NCBI GenBank assembly: GCA_027886175.1 | Contig: JAJNNQ010000040.1 | Location: 20,542,001 to 20,606,000, forward strand | Reading direction: 5' to 3' | DNA: 64,000 nt | Source of the DNA: Phylloscopus collybita | Taxonomy: Eukaryota > Chordata > Aves > Passeriformes > Phylloscopidae | Shown here: one piece after another, positions 1 through 10,990 of the stretch | Numbering within the stretch: position 1 is the stretch's first letter | How the letters are laid out: every line of letters begins with the position of its first letter | Notes under the pieces: model-generated | Seen by the model: only the letters and a program-made list of their open reading frames with translations | Told to the model about the DNA's origin: nothing | The model's database searches: none | Made by a program: the position numbers and the translations under genes

Positions 1-3000
1 TCAGTACAACCTCAGTATGTACCTAACCAGACCTTGACAGAGGATCACCAAAAGTGATGTGTAGGCTACCAACACAATATAAATGACATTAACTGTAAGC
101 TATGGAGAATGCAGAAAAGAAGTAGGGAAGAGGGGAGTGAAAGACTGGGCAGAAGATGAAAGGAAGAAAGAGGTGAAAGGAAGAAAGAGGTGAAAGGAAG
201 AAAGAAAGACTCTTATTTCTAGTGTAGTTTGGATAGAACAACCTGGTAAAGGTGCCAAAACAGAACTACTGATATTTGTGTGTGAGACTGAAGTCATGCC
301 TAAAGCTGAAGGGAAACAGAAGCAACTGCTTTTAATGGGAGTCCATTCTGTCTAAATGAATTTTCTTCTAGATACTGTAAATAGTGCAAACATTAGAAAA
401 CGTGGGCCAAGCTACAAAGCACATATTTAATTCAAAATGACTGTTAAATGCTAGGTTGTCTGAAAAAAAAAATAGTAAAAATATTATCATCATTTTGAAA
501 ATAATCTTTTAATCGTTTATCTGTTGTGAAGTGTTGCCATGCTACCACCTGTGGTTGAATGCTTCCTCTTCCACATTTCCCTCCCAGTCCCACATTGTTG
601 GGTCCTGTATATCTCTGAATAGAGCCAAGCACGAGAAACGTAAAGGGCAATGCAGGACGTGTCAGAAACATGTAAGAAGGGACAGAAATGGGAGAGGGTA
701 GAAGAGTCTCTCATCACCAAAGGATGCAGTGCTTTAAGCTGCTCTTTAGCTCCTCTTTGTAGCGCTCCCTCCACCTGAGAGCGTGGCCGACTTGCAAAGC
801 ACAGCAGCCTTGCAGCTTCAGGCTGTACCAAAGGAGGGCCAACACCTCTGAGCCCACTATACTGAATATTTGATACTGGTAAAATTTACTAATATTTCAC
901 AGTTTCAAAACTCAAAAATCATGACAACATGAGAGGCGGTAATAGAATTTATATACCACAGCATCTTAGAAGTCCAGCTCTGCATCAAAACATCATGATG
1001 GAGAACAAGTTTTCTCAGCTCACCACCAAGGGGAGTATTGACTGCCTACAAACTCTGCTTGCATTTCAGGAAGATCAGAGTGCTTTCCACATGAGTGAGG
1101 AGCAAGGGTACCTCTTGTAGTGGGGTTTAGGACTGACAGTTTCAAAGATAAAGTGAGAAGTGAATGAACTCAGAACACTGAAGTCAGGATTTTCTGTTTT
1201 CTTCTGGATATTGTTCCTTTCGTGCCACTCAATTCGTACCTGAGAAAAACTAATTTCTGTATTTGTTAGAAGTAGCAACATGCTAAGTAAAATGGTAGGG
1301 GAAAAGGAAGAAAAAGAAAAGAGTATCACTAAAAATACATTTGCTTTATGATAAAGCATATTCAATGAGAGTAAAAAATCAGAAACATAACTAATACTGG
1401 TCTTGTTGAAAGCTGAAATCTTACAGTATTTCTGACACTGAAAAGATTCTGATTTCAAAAAGCCTAAATAAATAAATGTAAAATCTTCATGAACCTTTAA
1501 AAAACCTGCTAATTCTCCCCAGCCATTTTTTGACCATAAGTTGTGTCTGCTTTTTCAGGAAACAATGGCAAAAAGAGAAGGACATGCAGGATTGGGGTGG
1601 GAAAGAAAGATAAATTATTTATGCTAATGATTGATTTGGCTAATGAAACATTTAGGTTTTTAAACCAAAACAAAAGCTTATTTTGAACAAGTTGCTTACG
1701 TTCAGTAAGAGAAGAAAATTTTTTCTTCAGCTACTCTTTGAACCACTTCTTCAGCCCTCATACTTGACATGTGGTCTGATATTAAATGATTACTTGCCAG
1801 GAGCCACAGAGCAGCAGGAAGTGCTAAATGCCAAAGGGCCTTGAGAAACTAATACACACTCAGCAGCAAACCACTGAGCAGACCTCACCATCAGCCACTG
1901 GTCTGGCTGCTGCAAAATAAGCATTAAATACTATGCTGCAGTTGTTTGGAGTTAAACTTCTACTTAGCCAACCATCAAGATTATCATCAAATGTAAATTT
2001 TTTTTTTCTAAGCCTGAATATATTATTGTAAAGCTTTTGCCTCAGAAACTGTGCCATGTGTAAATGACATGTAGAACACATGGTTTATATTTGTAAACCA
2101 TGGTATTCCCAGGCTTTCTACTTTCACATTTAATCAGCCTGGGCTAATAACAAGAACCTACTCCAGTTATTCTACAAGAGTTGTGGGGAATAATGTCTTT
2201 TAGTCCAGTATTAAACAAGCAGGTTCTTCTTTTGTATTTTGGTATAAACTCACATTAGAAATGGCTGACTATATTCTGGCACATGCTTCTTCTCTGTATG
2301 CCCATCTATTTTATAAACTGAACTGTTTTTCAGGCAGTTTTAAACTTTGTCAATGTATGCAGTACAAATGACTCCTAATTTTTTCCTCAGCATCATTCTG
2401 AAACTACAAGTTACATGTAAGGTTGGTCAGGATGGGATTTAACATTATGAAATGATGGCCTAAATAGATTATTATAAAGTAGTTGCTTCAATTCTATAAA
2501 CATAAGTCAAATTTCATTTGGTTATGCTTCCTGCCTCTTCCTGATAGCTTAGATTTTAAAATTGATGTGAAAATATTAAAGTGAACTTAGGACAGGATGC
2601 ACTAACTCTTGGAAACAACCTGAGTTGAGTTTCTAAATCCCCCCAAATTATTATTTGTCTTAACTTCTACTATAGATTTCTACCAAAAGTTGTCTGCCTT
2701 GGGCTTCTTGCAATATTCTGTACTTCAATTTATGTTGTAAACAAGTCCTGCTTAATACAATGGAGAATCATGTTTTCCCATAACCCCCATATTTTCATAA
2801 TATGTATCAAAATCAGCTGCTTTATTTATGGTGTTCTCCCACAGCATGAATATTCTCTCTCATCAACCCTATCTTAGAACTGAAAACAAACATTTTTCTA
2901 ACTCCTAGAGAGCTTGGTAGCACTCTTGCTTTGTGTACACAGAAACTGGAATCTGGAATATTTGGGGAAATACAGGTGCAGAAGGAAATACAGGCACACG

Positions 3001-6000
3001 TTAACAGCTACCTACCTACCCACCCGAAATTTACCTTTTCCCCTAGATTCCATGCTCTCAGATAATCAAGTCAATGTCTAGAGCATATTCGGGGTTTCAC
3101 CCTTTCTAGATTCTCAGATACCTTCAGCTGTCAAAAATGTGTCCTTTGCATTGAAAAGAGAAATTGTTCAATAAAAAGAGAATCTGACATTTGTTAAGTT
3201 TGCAAAGTGGGGTACTCTAATAATGAAAAGCTTAAATAAGTCCAAAAATCATCAATTTTCTTTTCATCAGCCACTTAGGTGCTCTGATCACTACAAGAAA
3301 GTTTCCCCAGTTCTTCACTTAACTGGGGCATTTTAAGCAATCTTTTCACTCACCCTCCTTTGGAGTCAGCAGCAGATGGCATTGTAGATGTCACTCATTA
3401 TCATTTTGAATGAATTAACCCACAAAAATACCCCAAATCATCCCAGGATGTACAAGTTTTGAGATAGGGCCTCCATTTGCACTCAGGCTTTCATTTTCTT
3501 CTGTAACCCAATATCTGGGCTATAGCCTGAGATACTGATGAATTGATGTCTGCATTCTTAGGTAGGGTTTTTTTGTCTGTTGTCAGAAGGGCTCAAAGAA
3601 TGAAAGGAATGGAAAGATGCGTGAGAAGCTCTCCTCTCCACCTGAAAGGTGCATTTCTTACTAATGGAACAAATTATCTGAAACTACTTGCTACCAAAGA
3701 GCGAGACCTCAAGAGGAACTGCAACAATACAAGAGCTTCAATCCCAGAGCAGAGAGGTGGGTGGTTTTCTGACTTCTGATCTGAGCAGTAAGGTTCCCTT
3801 TTCACCAAGATGTACCTCACCACAGACCTCACTGCCTTCGGAACAAAGCGCAAGGCCGTACAACAAAACCCACAACACTAAAAAGAGAGCAAACTGAAAA
3901 CTGCACGGACATGCAGATAAAGAGCAGGCACCACAGCAGCAAGATTGGTGCCTGAGGGCTGTCACAAAGAGAACCACTGCCACTGCTTTGCCATCAGATA
4001 TGATGTGAAACAGCACCTCTTCCACCCTGCAACCCAGGACCCACACTCTCAGCTCTGCTGAGAGCTACCTTCGGCCCCACAACCACCAAATCTAGGTTTC
4101 AGATGAGTTCTGGGAAAGCATTTGAACAAGGTTTTTTTTTTCAATTCAGTCCCCATCTGTGCTGGACACATTTAGAAACTTGACTAACTTGATCCACCTT
4201 TAAGGTGGGTTTAAATCTAGACTGCCTAAAGAAGACTGCTTAAAGGTATGTAATTCAAGCAGCTTTCTGCAAGTGGCTCTGGTGTTGACCTGAAATTTTA
4301 GAAGAGTATGTTTTTCTTCACCCATCTCCTTCAGATGCTCTGACAAACCAGCCAGTTGTCAGCTGGGGCGTATCACAATGTTGAAGTGATGCACAAACTA
4401 TGCCACAGAGGCTTTGAACTTTGTTACCATTACACTTTTTCAGGGTCTAAATCAAAATTCTGGATCATGCCACCCATACTCGTGATGAGTATAACTTTAT
4501 TCCTCCTAGGGGCTTACCACAAATAAAAAGGCCTGACAAAACAGGGGATGAGGTGACAGCCCAGGAAGAGAAAAGAGGTTATCTTCTACCACTAGCGCTA
4601 AAAGAAAAGGTCAGCTTTAAGAAGAAAATCCTGAAAATATATTGTCCTCACATACTGGATGGCAGCTAATGAAGTGAGATACTGTAAAGTGATACCAGGA
4701 AGTTGCTTCTGTCAGTGTGTAAGAACAGCAGGAGTGGGGGTAAGAAAGCACAGACAGTATAAACATGGGGACCACCCAACCAGCCTCACTGCACTATCAA
4801 GATACATACAGTACACACCTAGAATAACAAACTGATGCATTTTATGAACCACTGCCAAAGCTGCTTTGAAAAAAGATATTGTATTTCCCCTAGGTAGAAG
4901 GGTCTCTGAAAATATTGCCTTTTAATAGATCCTGCTTTGAGAATAGTAGATCAGGAGGTGGTAAAATAAATGACATTGTGAACCTCTACAGGATACCAAC
5001 CCATCACTGAAGGAGTGTGAGGAGACAACATCTCAGCACAACTCATGTCAGGCTCTAGAAAATGGAAGCAAACATGCAACAGAAGCTGCCAACAGCTGCA
5101 AGTGACTCAGTCTCTGACCAGGCATAAAGCAAACATTTTGCAGGTTATTTAAAATGCAAATTGTTCTTCTCTACATAGAGCTGTTGGAGCACAGGTAACA
5201 TCTGATGTAAATGAGTCACCTACTTTAATCAAATGGTATGGCTAGAGAGAAAGGTAGAAGGAAAAATAATGACTCATATTGTTTCTTCGCATTTCTGCCT
5301 CCATTACAGTTTTTCTCCAGGTTAGTAGGGGAATGAAAAAGCAGGTTATTTTAATGGCACCTCAGTATAAACCAATTCCCTAACCACCATATTAAAAATT
5401 AAACAGCTTCACATCTTTAATGCATACTTTCCTTTTTGAAGACCGAATCAACAATTGTGTGGCCATATGTAAGTGTTTTTGTTGCATCCAATGAGCAGCT
5501 GGAAAAAAGATACAGGAAGCAGCAAGGGAGAAAATACAGAATTAAAGAAAATATGACCAAAAAAATAAAAAACAAAGGAGGCAACACTTATTCCTTACTG
5601 GCAGGAAGCACATTCTCAAAGTTAAAATAAAAAATCAAGTCAGGCAACATGGATGCTAAAAATATAGTGTGTAAGAAATTACAAATAACATCACATCTTT
5701 GAAAACACTGTCATTATACCTCCACTAGATTTGCCAGTCTCTCATAATGAACCTAGCTCGTTGTCAGTAGTACTTGTACCTAAGCCACTAACCAACACAG
5801 TCTACATTGATATGGTCTCAATCTTGTCAGCCTCTGTGGTGATCCCTCTGTGGGGATTCCTCTGGATCCAGGGGTGTACACATCCAGTCACAGGGCATTG
5901 TCCATGCAGCACTCTCCAGGCAGGGCTGAAATACACCTTACACCTAAAAGTAGTCCTTTCTGAAGCCCTAGAACCCCTTCCTGCCCCAAATGTCCTTCAC

Positions 6001-7059
6001 CATAACTTTTAAGTAGACACAGAAAAAGGTAGAACAGAAAATGATATCTGTTTTTGCTAGCAGCCTCTGGCCCCATAAACTGAATCTACTCGCTCCTATG
6101 TGACAAAGCAAGTTTTCATTCCCTCTCCTCATCAGGCAGGCGTAGCTGTATACTTGATCTTCCCCAAGCAAATGTTCTGCTTCATCTTAAGATTCCCTGA
6201 GGAACAAACATAAGAGAACATTGTGGTCCATTGCAGACCCAATCACGCACTGCACTGTCTTGTGCTGCAGCAGAGGAAGTCCCTCAGCGGACTCTGGAGC
6301 TTCCCTGATGGTGTTTCATGGGTACCTCTGTGCAGTAGTGTGTAAGTGCATCCAAAATACCAATACAGCCAGGGTGTATGTGCCTACAGACTTCTTCTAG
6401 TCAACAGAGCAGGGCTGATTTGCATCTGGGCAAGCACACATTTTCCAAATGTGCTCAGCCCTATGGAGCTAATTTTCCTTAGTGCCCTACCTCAGGAATC
6501 AGACTAAAGCACAGCCCAGCCACTTTGGTGACTTTCAAGAATCTGCACTGTAAACTAGGACCCTCACGTCCTCTCATTTTCTACAGCAAACCTTCTCCAA
6601 GTCCTGCAGGAAGCTTACTCCACCCCCAATCATTCTGCGTGCACTTGCAGGGATTGACTCCTGAAGGAAGGTGATGGGATTCTGACTTACACGTTGGTTT
6701 TTCTCACCTATTAAAATCCTGAAGCAGATACAAGGGAACGAGGTAAAATTCTGACAATGCAGTTGAAGTGTAACATGAACCAGCAAGATGAGGAGTTTTG
6801 ATGTCCTGGAAACACATCCTGAAAATTTCCTGGAACTTTTCTGCCCTTGCAGTCAGAGATGCTCTGGCAAATGGGTGCGTAGCCACGATGCTACCGGGAT
6901 TCATTCAATTCATTTGTGTGAACACGGGTATAAATATCCTGGAACTCTCCACACATCTTATCGAGGAGGAGAGCAAGTACCCCAGAAATCCACACCACTG
7001 GCCACCGAGACAAGTCCTACGTCTGGGAGAGCAGGACAGGGTATCGGCGAGGATGTCTT
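1..7059. other. gene-free stretch left of FUCA2 (intergenic or PHACTR2 intron)
   Basis: I find no exon, RNA gene or clear transposon here. Open reading frames are short and have no recognisable protein similarity. Vertebrate gene order places PHACTR2, transcribed away from FUCA2, on this side, and its first intron is long, so this may be PHACTR2 intron. None of the PHACTR2 coding segments I would recognise (for instance the basic KPWKWRKKK segment) appears. Composition is A/T-rich with short purine-rich tandem repeats near the left edge. Confidence 0.6.
158..209. repeat. purine-rich tandem repeat, 17-bp unit
   Basis: Three consecutive copies of a 17-bp unit (gaaaggaagaaagaggt) begin at 158, 175 and 192, the last one diverging at its end. 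The tract is pure A/G on the plus strand apart from one T per unit. It is a small minisatellite with no gene near it. Confidence 0.85.
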
Positions 7060-7480
7060 TTCCCAAAACCCCAAATTCAGCTCGGCTCCGAGGTCTCGGA
7101 CACAAGGACCCTTCCCTCCCTCCCCCTTACCTGAGCCGCCCACGTTGGACCGCAGCAGGCAGGTCCTCCGGGAGGAGGTGAAGGAGGAGATGTCGCTTTG
7201 GGAGCGGCCGCGGGGACCGGGCAAGGACCAGACGGGCAGCAGTGCTGTCCCGCTGCTCCCTGGCCTCTCAGCCATCGTCTACCGGGAGCCGAGAAGGGCA
7301 GGGAGGAGAGAAGAGGAGGGAGAGAGGCGGCGAGGGAGGGGACAGGGAAAGTTTGTAGAGGAAGAGCCGCCCCTCTGCTCCGACCGCCCCGCCGGGACGC
7401 CGGCGGCGATTTTGGGTCTGTGGGAACATAAATTGTGTGTTTGCACAGGAGCAAAGCAAAGTGGGGGGTTGGGTGCGCAG
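7060..7480 (-). promoter_or_regulatory. CpG-island-like GC-rich segment, candidate minus-strand promoter
   Basis: This segment is sharply GC-rich with many CpG dinucleotides (especially 7195-7410), in contrast to A/T-rich flanks. On the minus strand it has a long pyrimidine-rich stretch and GC boxes, followed by a consensus 5' splice site at 7131/7130. In the vertebrate synteny block the gene divergent from FUCA2 is PHACTR2, so a PHACTR2 promoter is the natural reading. That identity is inference from gene order, because the short open frame found here does not resemble the PHACTR2 N-termini I know. Confidence is good for an island and moderate for a minus-strand promoter. Confidence 0.5.
7131..7300 (-). 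other. candidate minus-strand first exon (possible PHACTR2 5' exon)
   Basis: Reading the minus strand, the GC-rich island ends in CAG followed by GTAAGG, a near-perfect U2 donor, with the last exon base at 7131. An ATG at 7275-7273 opens a frame that stays open for 48 codons to the donor, leaving one base over. The exon could also be wholly untranslated. The upstream boundary (transcription start) is not visible and the value given is only a guess. No homology supports the reading frame. Confidence 0.3.
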
Positions 7481-8065
7481 ATGCACCCATCCCCCGGAGT
7501 GTCTTCATGCTCGCGCCATTGCCATCTCTCGGGGGAAAAAAGAAAAAAAAAAAAAGAAAATAAAAGAAAAGAGAATCGGTCAAAAAGAGCCGAGCAACCC
7601 ACACCAGCACTTCTGCTTTGTGTAACAGGGTGCCCTCTCCCCTACAAAGCGGAAGGTTGCACAAGGCACCGCATCCCTGCAGTAGAGCCGAGGAGACGGG
7701 TCAAATATCCTCCCCCCGCCATCACCTCCCTCCCATCTTTCTTAAGGGTTGGGTTGCATGTAAGAGACTTAGCTAACTTCGGCAGGAAGGTGCTCTCCTG
7801 CCTTTCAGGTCAGTCACACAGACCTAGGCAGAAGCAAAGTCAAGCTTCATGGTTTCATTTCCTGGTGTTTTACAGAAACCCTTTTACAAGAAGATGCATC
7901 TTTAAAAAGAAATTTAATGTTAACACTGCTTCTTACAGGCAAGTCATATTAGATTCTATCCTAAATAAAATCCTCATTGCCACGCAGCCACAATGACAAA
8001 GACAGAAAAGATTGCACCCTATATTTTTAATACATCCAGAGCTGCATTATCTAGTTATCCAATGT

Positions 8066-8109
8066 GAAAGTTGCATTCAGGCTGCATGGAAGTTGCATTC
8101 AGGCTGCAT
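8066..8109. repeat. 22-bp tandem duplication
   Basis: Two adjacent 22-bp copies containing aagttgcattcaggctgcat lie at 8066-8087 and 8088-8109 and differ by one base. This is a recent small duplication in noncoding sequence. Confidence 0.9.
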
Positions 8110-8860
8110 TTTAACAACTACCACTCTCCAGGTCTGAATCAAAACCTATCAAGTCTGAAATTTGTCCATGCGAAATTAAGTTTCTAGTTTCTGCTTCCAC
8201 CCAGGCAAGCCAAGTGCCTTCGTCTCAATGCCGAGCCCGTGCAGCTCCCCAGGCACAGGGGTTTTGTGATCTTCCCAGCAGTCACCCTCCGCATTTGTCG
8301 AAGCAACTGATCCAGTACAGAAGCCTCGTATGTCAGCCATTAGTCAGGTCAAAAGGTCTTTTCTACTCATCTTCTCTCAGGGAATTGCCTTCATTATTTC
8401 CTCTCTCCTTCTCTCTGCTGACAGACCAGCCTGCTCCCTTCCCAGCTGCAGAGCTTTCCCAGCGGACTGTGCTGGGAGCGGGAGAGGCGGGGGCTTCTCG
8501 CAGGGCAGGGCAGTGAGCTCCACGCTTACAGCCCCTCTCTCGGGGCCCAGGGGCTCCATGGTCGCACAAGCAGGAATGTTGTACCCATGCTCAGAGAGCT
8601 TTTTACAGCTGCACACACCAGCCCTGTGTTATTCACAAAATCTGACAATGTGCTATTTTTATTATTTACCCTTTGCAGCTTGCATCATTACAAATGTGAT
8701 CATACACCAAGGACCTTTTTACCCACCAGGGATTTCACTACCTGGGTGTGTGTGGGCTGGTGACATTTTCTGGACCTGTTTATGCCTTAATCAGAAGTGT
8801 ACTCTCACTGCTATTTACTGAAATGTTAGCCACTTTTCTTTTCCCTTCCTTTTTTTTAGT

Positions 8861-8927
8861 ATTTATTTTATTTTATTTTATTTTATTTTATTTTATTTTA
8901 TTTTATTTTATTTTATTTTATTTTATT
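8861..8927. repeat. TTTTA pentanucleotide microsatellite
   Basis: About thirteen uninterrupted copies of TTTTA follow a T-rich lead-in. A run this pure is likely to be length-polymorphic. Confidence 0.97.
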
Positions 8928-10129
8928 GAGGAAGTGGGATCAAGTTCGTTATTGAAATACACAGTCCCTGCTCCAAACCTCACCAAAGTGTACAGCAGGT
9001 CAGTGAGCTTTGGGTCAGACCCTGACTTTTTTTAAAATAATTTTTTCTTCCAAACATTTTGAGCTAGAGAGCAATTGTTACTTTGTCGTGCTGTAAAGAA
9101 TGTATGCTTCAAAATTCCCACATTAAAGAGCTGCTCAGTGTCTGCAATCCTTTGGTGCCATCAAAAAGAAGAACATGAAGAAATTGAAAGATAAACTAGA
9201 AAGGATACCATAGCAAGAGGTCAAAGGCATCTAAAGATTCCTTTTGAGAAGCAAAGTGACACCTAAAGGGGTGAAGGAAAAGAAGACATAAAGTAGGTCA
9301 ACGGTGAATGTAAAAGAGATACAAAGGGGCTCCTGTCATAATTTCAAAGTACTTTGGTAAATCAGAGTAATGTAAACAGTCAGTCAGAAAGAATAATATG
9401 CTGAAAATCACAATTTTTTTATCTGCCTGTAATTTGTTATATTAATCAAGGTATATAAATGAAAATATTACAAAATCATGTACATCTTGTTTTCACAGCC
9501 CTTTAAATATTTTTGAATTAGATGTAACAGCTGTGGTTAATAGCTCTGGAAACTGAAGCTCTATTTCCATAGAACAGCCGTAAAGTATACATCCTTCCCA
9601 GTTGGAGAGAGATTAATTCATTGGCCTGCTCATTTATTTTCATCTGATGAGATTGCCAAAGAAATTTCCATTTGTGGTGATGATTATGGAAAGTCAGTAT
9701 TTGCCGATTAAACCAAATTATTTCACAAAGGCTGTCCCACGGCAGCTGGGGGCTGAAGTAAAAACACAAAATTCAGGCGTCAGGAAAGACCGGAGAAGCA
9801 CCAGCTTGGGCAACAAGTTGCTGGAAGACGTATCTTTTAAAGTATGTGCCTGCCACCCGTGATCTGCAGCACAAACGCCAAGTGTCATCTACTGAATTGA
9901 GGCAGCTTCTGCACAGGCCGTTCTAATGATCGAAGGGAGAAATGTTTCCTTGGCAGACCTTGGGCCACCTCCCTGCCCGGGAAGCCTCCATGTACAAGTC
10001 GGCCGGGAGGAGCTGCGGAGCGATATTACACCCTGTCCTTCTTGGGAGGGCGAGGGAAGCTGTGCCTGTGGTGGGAAGGCGGCGGGAAGGACAAACCCGG
10101 CAGGCTGCATTGGCACGGCTGCAGACCCA

Positions 10130-10990
10130 AGGCTCAGACCCGACTAGATCCGGCAGACACCGTCAGGCCGCTCTCGGGGGAGGAACCGGCGGGGCCCGGG
10201 GCGGGGTGTCGGCCGAGGTGTCAGCCAATTACTTCATTTTCTGAAAATCCTTAAAAGCCAGGGGGCAGTTGGTGGTTGAGTAGCCAGATGGAGCGGCAGT
10301 GTTGCGGGGGGGCTTGCGGGCAGCGATGCGGCTGCGGGCAGCGATGCGGCTGCGGGCAGCGGGCGGGGCTCGGAAGGCACGAAGAGGCGGCGGTGCCGGC
10401 TGGGCGCCGCCAGGAGCAGAGCTGGGGCCCGGCTCCCGCCTTTGGCCGGCGCGCCCGGCGGGGCGGGGACAGCCCGAGCCCTCCCCGCTCGTGCCCCTCT
10501 TCTCGTTCTTTTCCCTTCCCCGGCACAGCGCGGCCCGGCCCGGCCGAGCAGCGCCGCCAGCCGCGTCCCGCGGAGCCGCGTCCGGCCCCGCCGCCGCCAT
10601 GTCGGGCCCCGGCGGCCGCGCTGCGCTGGCGCTGCTGCTGCTCCTGTGGGGGCCGCCCGGGCTGCTGCGGGCCCGCCCCCGCTACGAGCCCACCTGGGGC
10701 TCGCTGGACGCCCGGCCGCTGCCCGCCTGGTTTGACGAGGCCAAGTTCGGCGTCTTCATCCACTGGGGCGTGTTCTCGGTGCCCAGCTTCGGCAGCGAGT
10801 GGTTCTGGTGAGCTGCAGCCAGAGCGTTCTGGTCGCACCGGTGCAGCTGCGGCGGACGGGCCGTGCCAGCGGCCCGAGGGCTCTGCTTGGAAAGCAGCTC
10901 TCGGGGCAGGCGGGGGTGGTGTGGTGTCCCCCCGAACAGCGCTGGTTTGGGTTGGAGCCCCTCTGCAGGCTGGCCATGGAGCTCGGGTGT
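10130..10990 (+). promoter_or_regulatory. FUCA2: FUCA2 CpG-island promoter and 5' UTR
   Basis: Very GC- and CpG-rich sequence spans the FUCA2 upstream region, first coding exon and start of intron 1. A CCAAT box lies at 10225-10229, about 370 bp before the start codon, and several GC boxes (for example in 10190-10205 and 10450-10470) lie nearby. There is no convincing TATA box, as is usual for housekeeping glycosidase genes. An 18-bp minisatellite sits at 10315-10361. The exact transcription start cannot be read from sequence alone. Confidence 0.8.
10315..10361. repeat. GC-rich 18-bp minisatellite upstream of FUCA2
   Basis: The unit tgcgggcagcgatgcggc occurs at 10315-10332 and 10333-10350, with a partial third copy to 10361. 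It lies between the CCAAT box and the start codon, so it is in the proximal promoter or 5' UTR. Confidence 0.9.

Larger units (their letters stand above)
7481..10129. other. intergenic spacer between the 7.2-kb island and FUCA2
   Basis: No coding sequence is recognised. The stretch contains an A-rich low-complexity run (7535-7573), a 22-bp tandem duplication (8066-8109) and a TTTTA microsatellite (8861-8927). A segment around 9500-9740 has the mixed, non-repetitive look of a conserved noncoding element. GC content rises from about 9950 towards the FUCA2 promoter. Confidence 0.6.

Noticed and set aside
1..7059. Search for PHACTR2 coding exons on the minus strand
   Set aside because: No frame shows the conserved RPEL or N-terminal basic segments, so the gene body, if present, is represented here only by intron.
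6788..7996. A 402-codon open frame on the plus strand across the 7.2-kb island
   Set aside because: It is low-complexity (Lys/Arg/Glu-rich over the A-rich run, Pro/Arg-rich over the island), matches no known family and spans a CpG island where stop codons are rare by composition. It is best explained as a chance frame.
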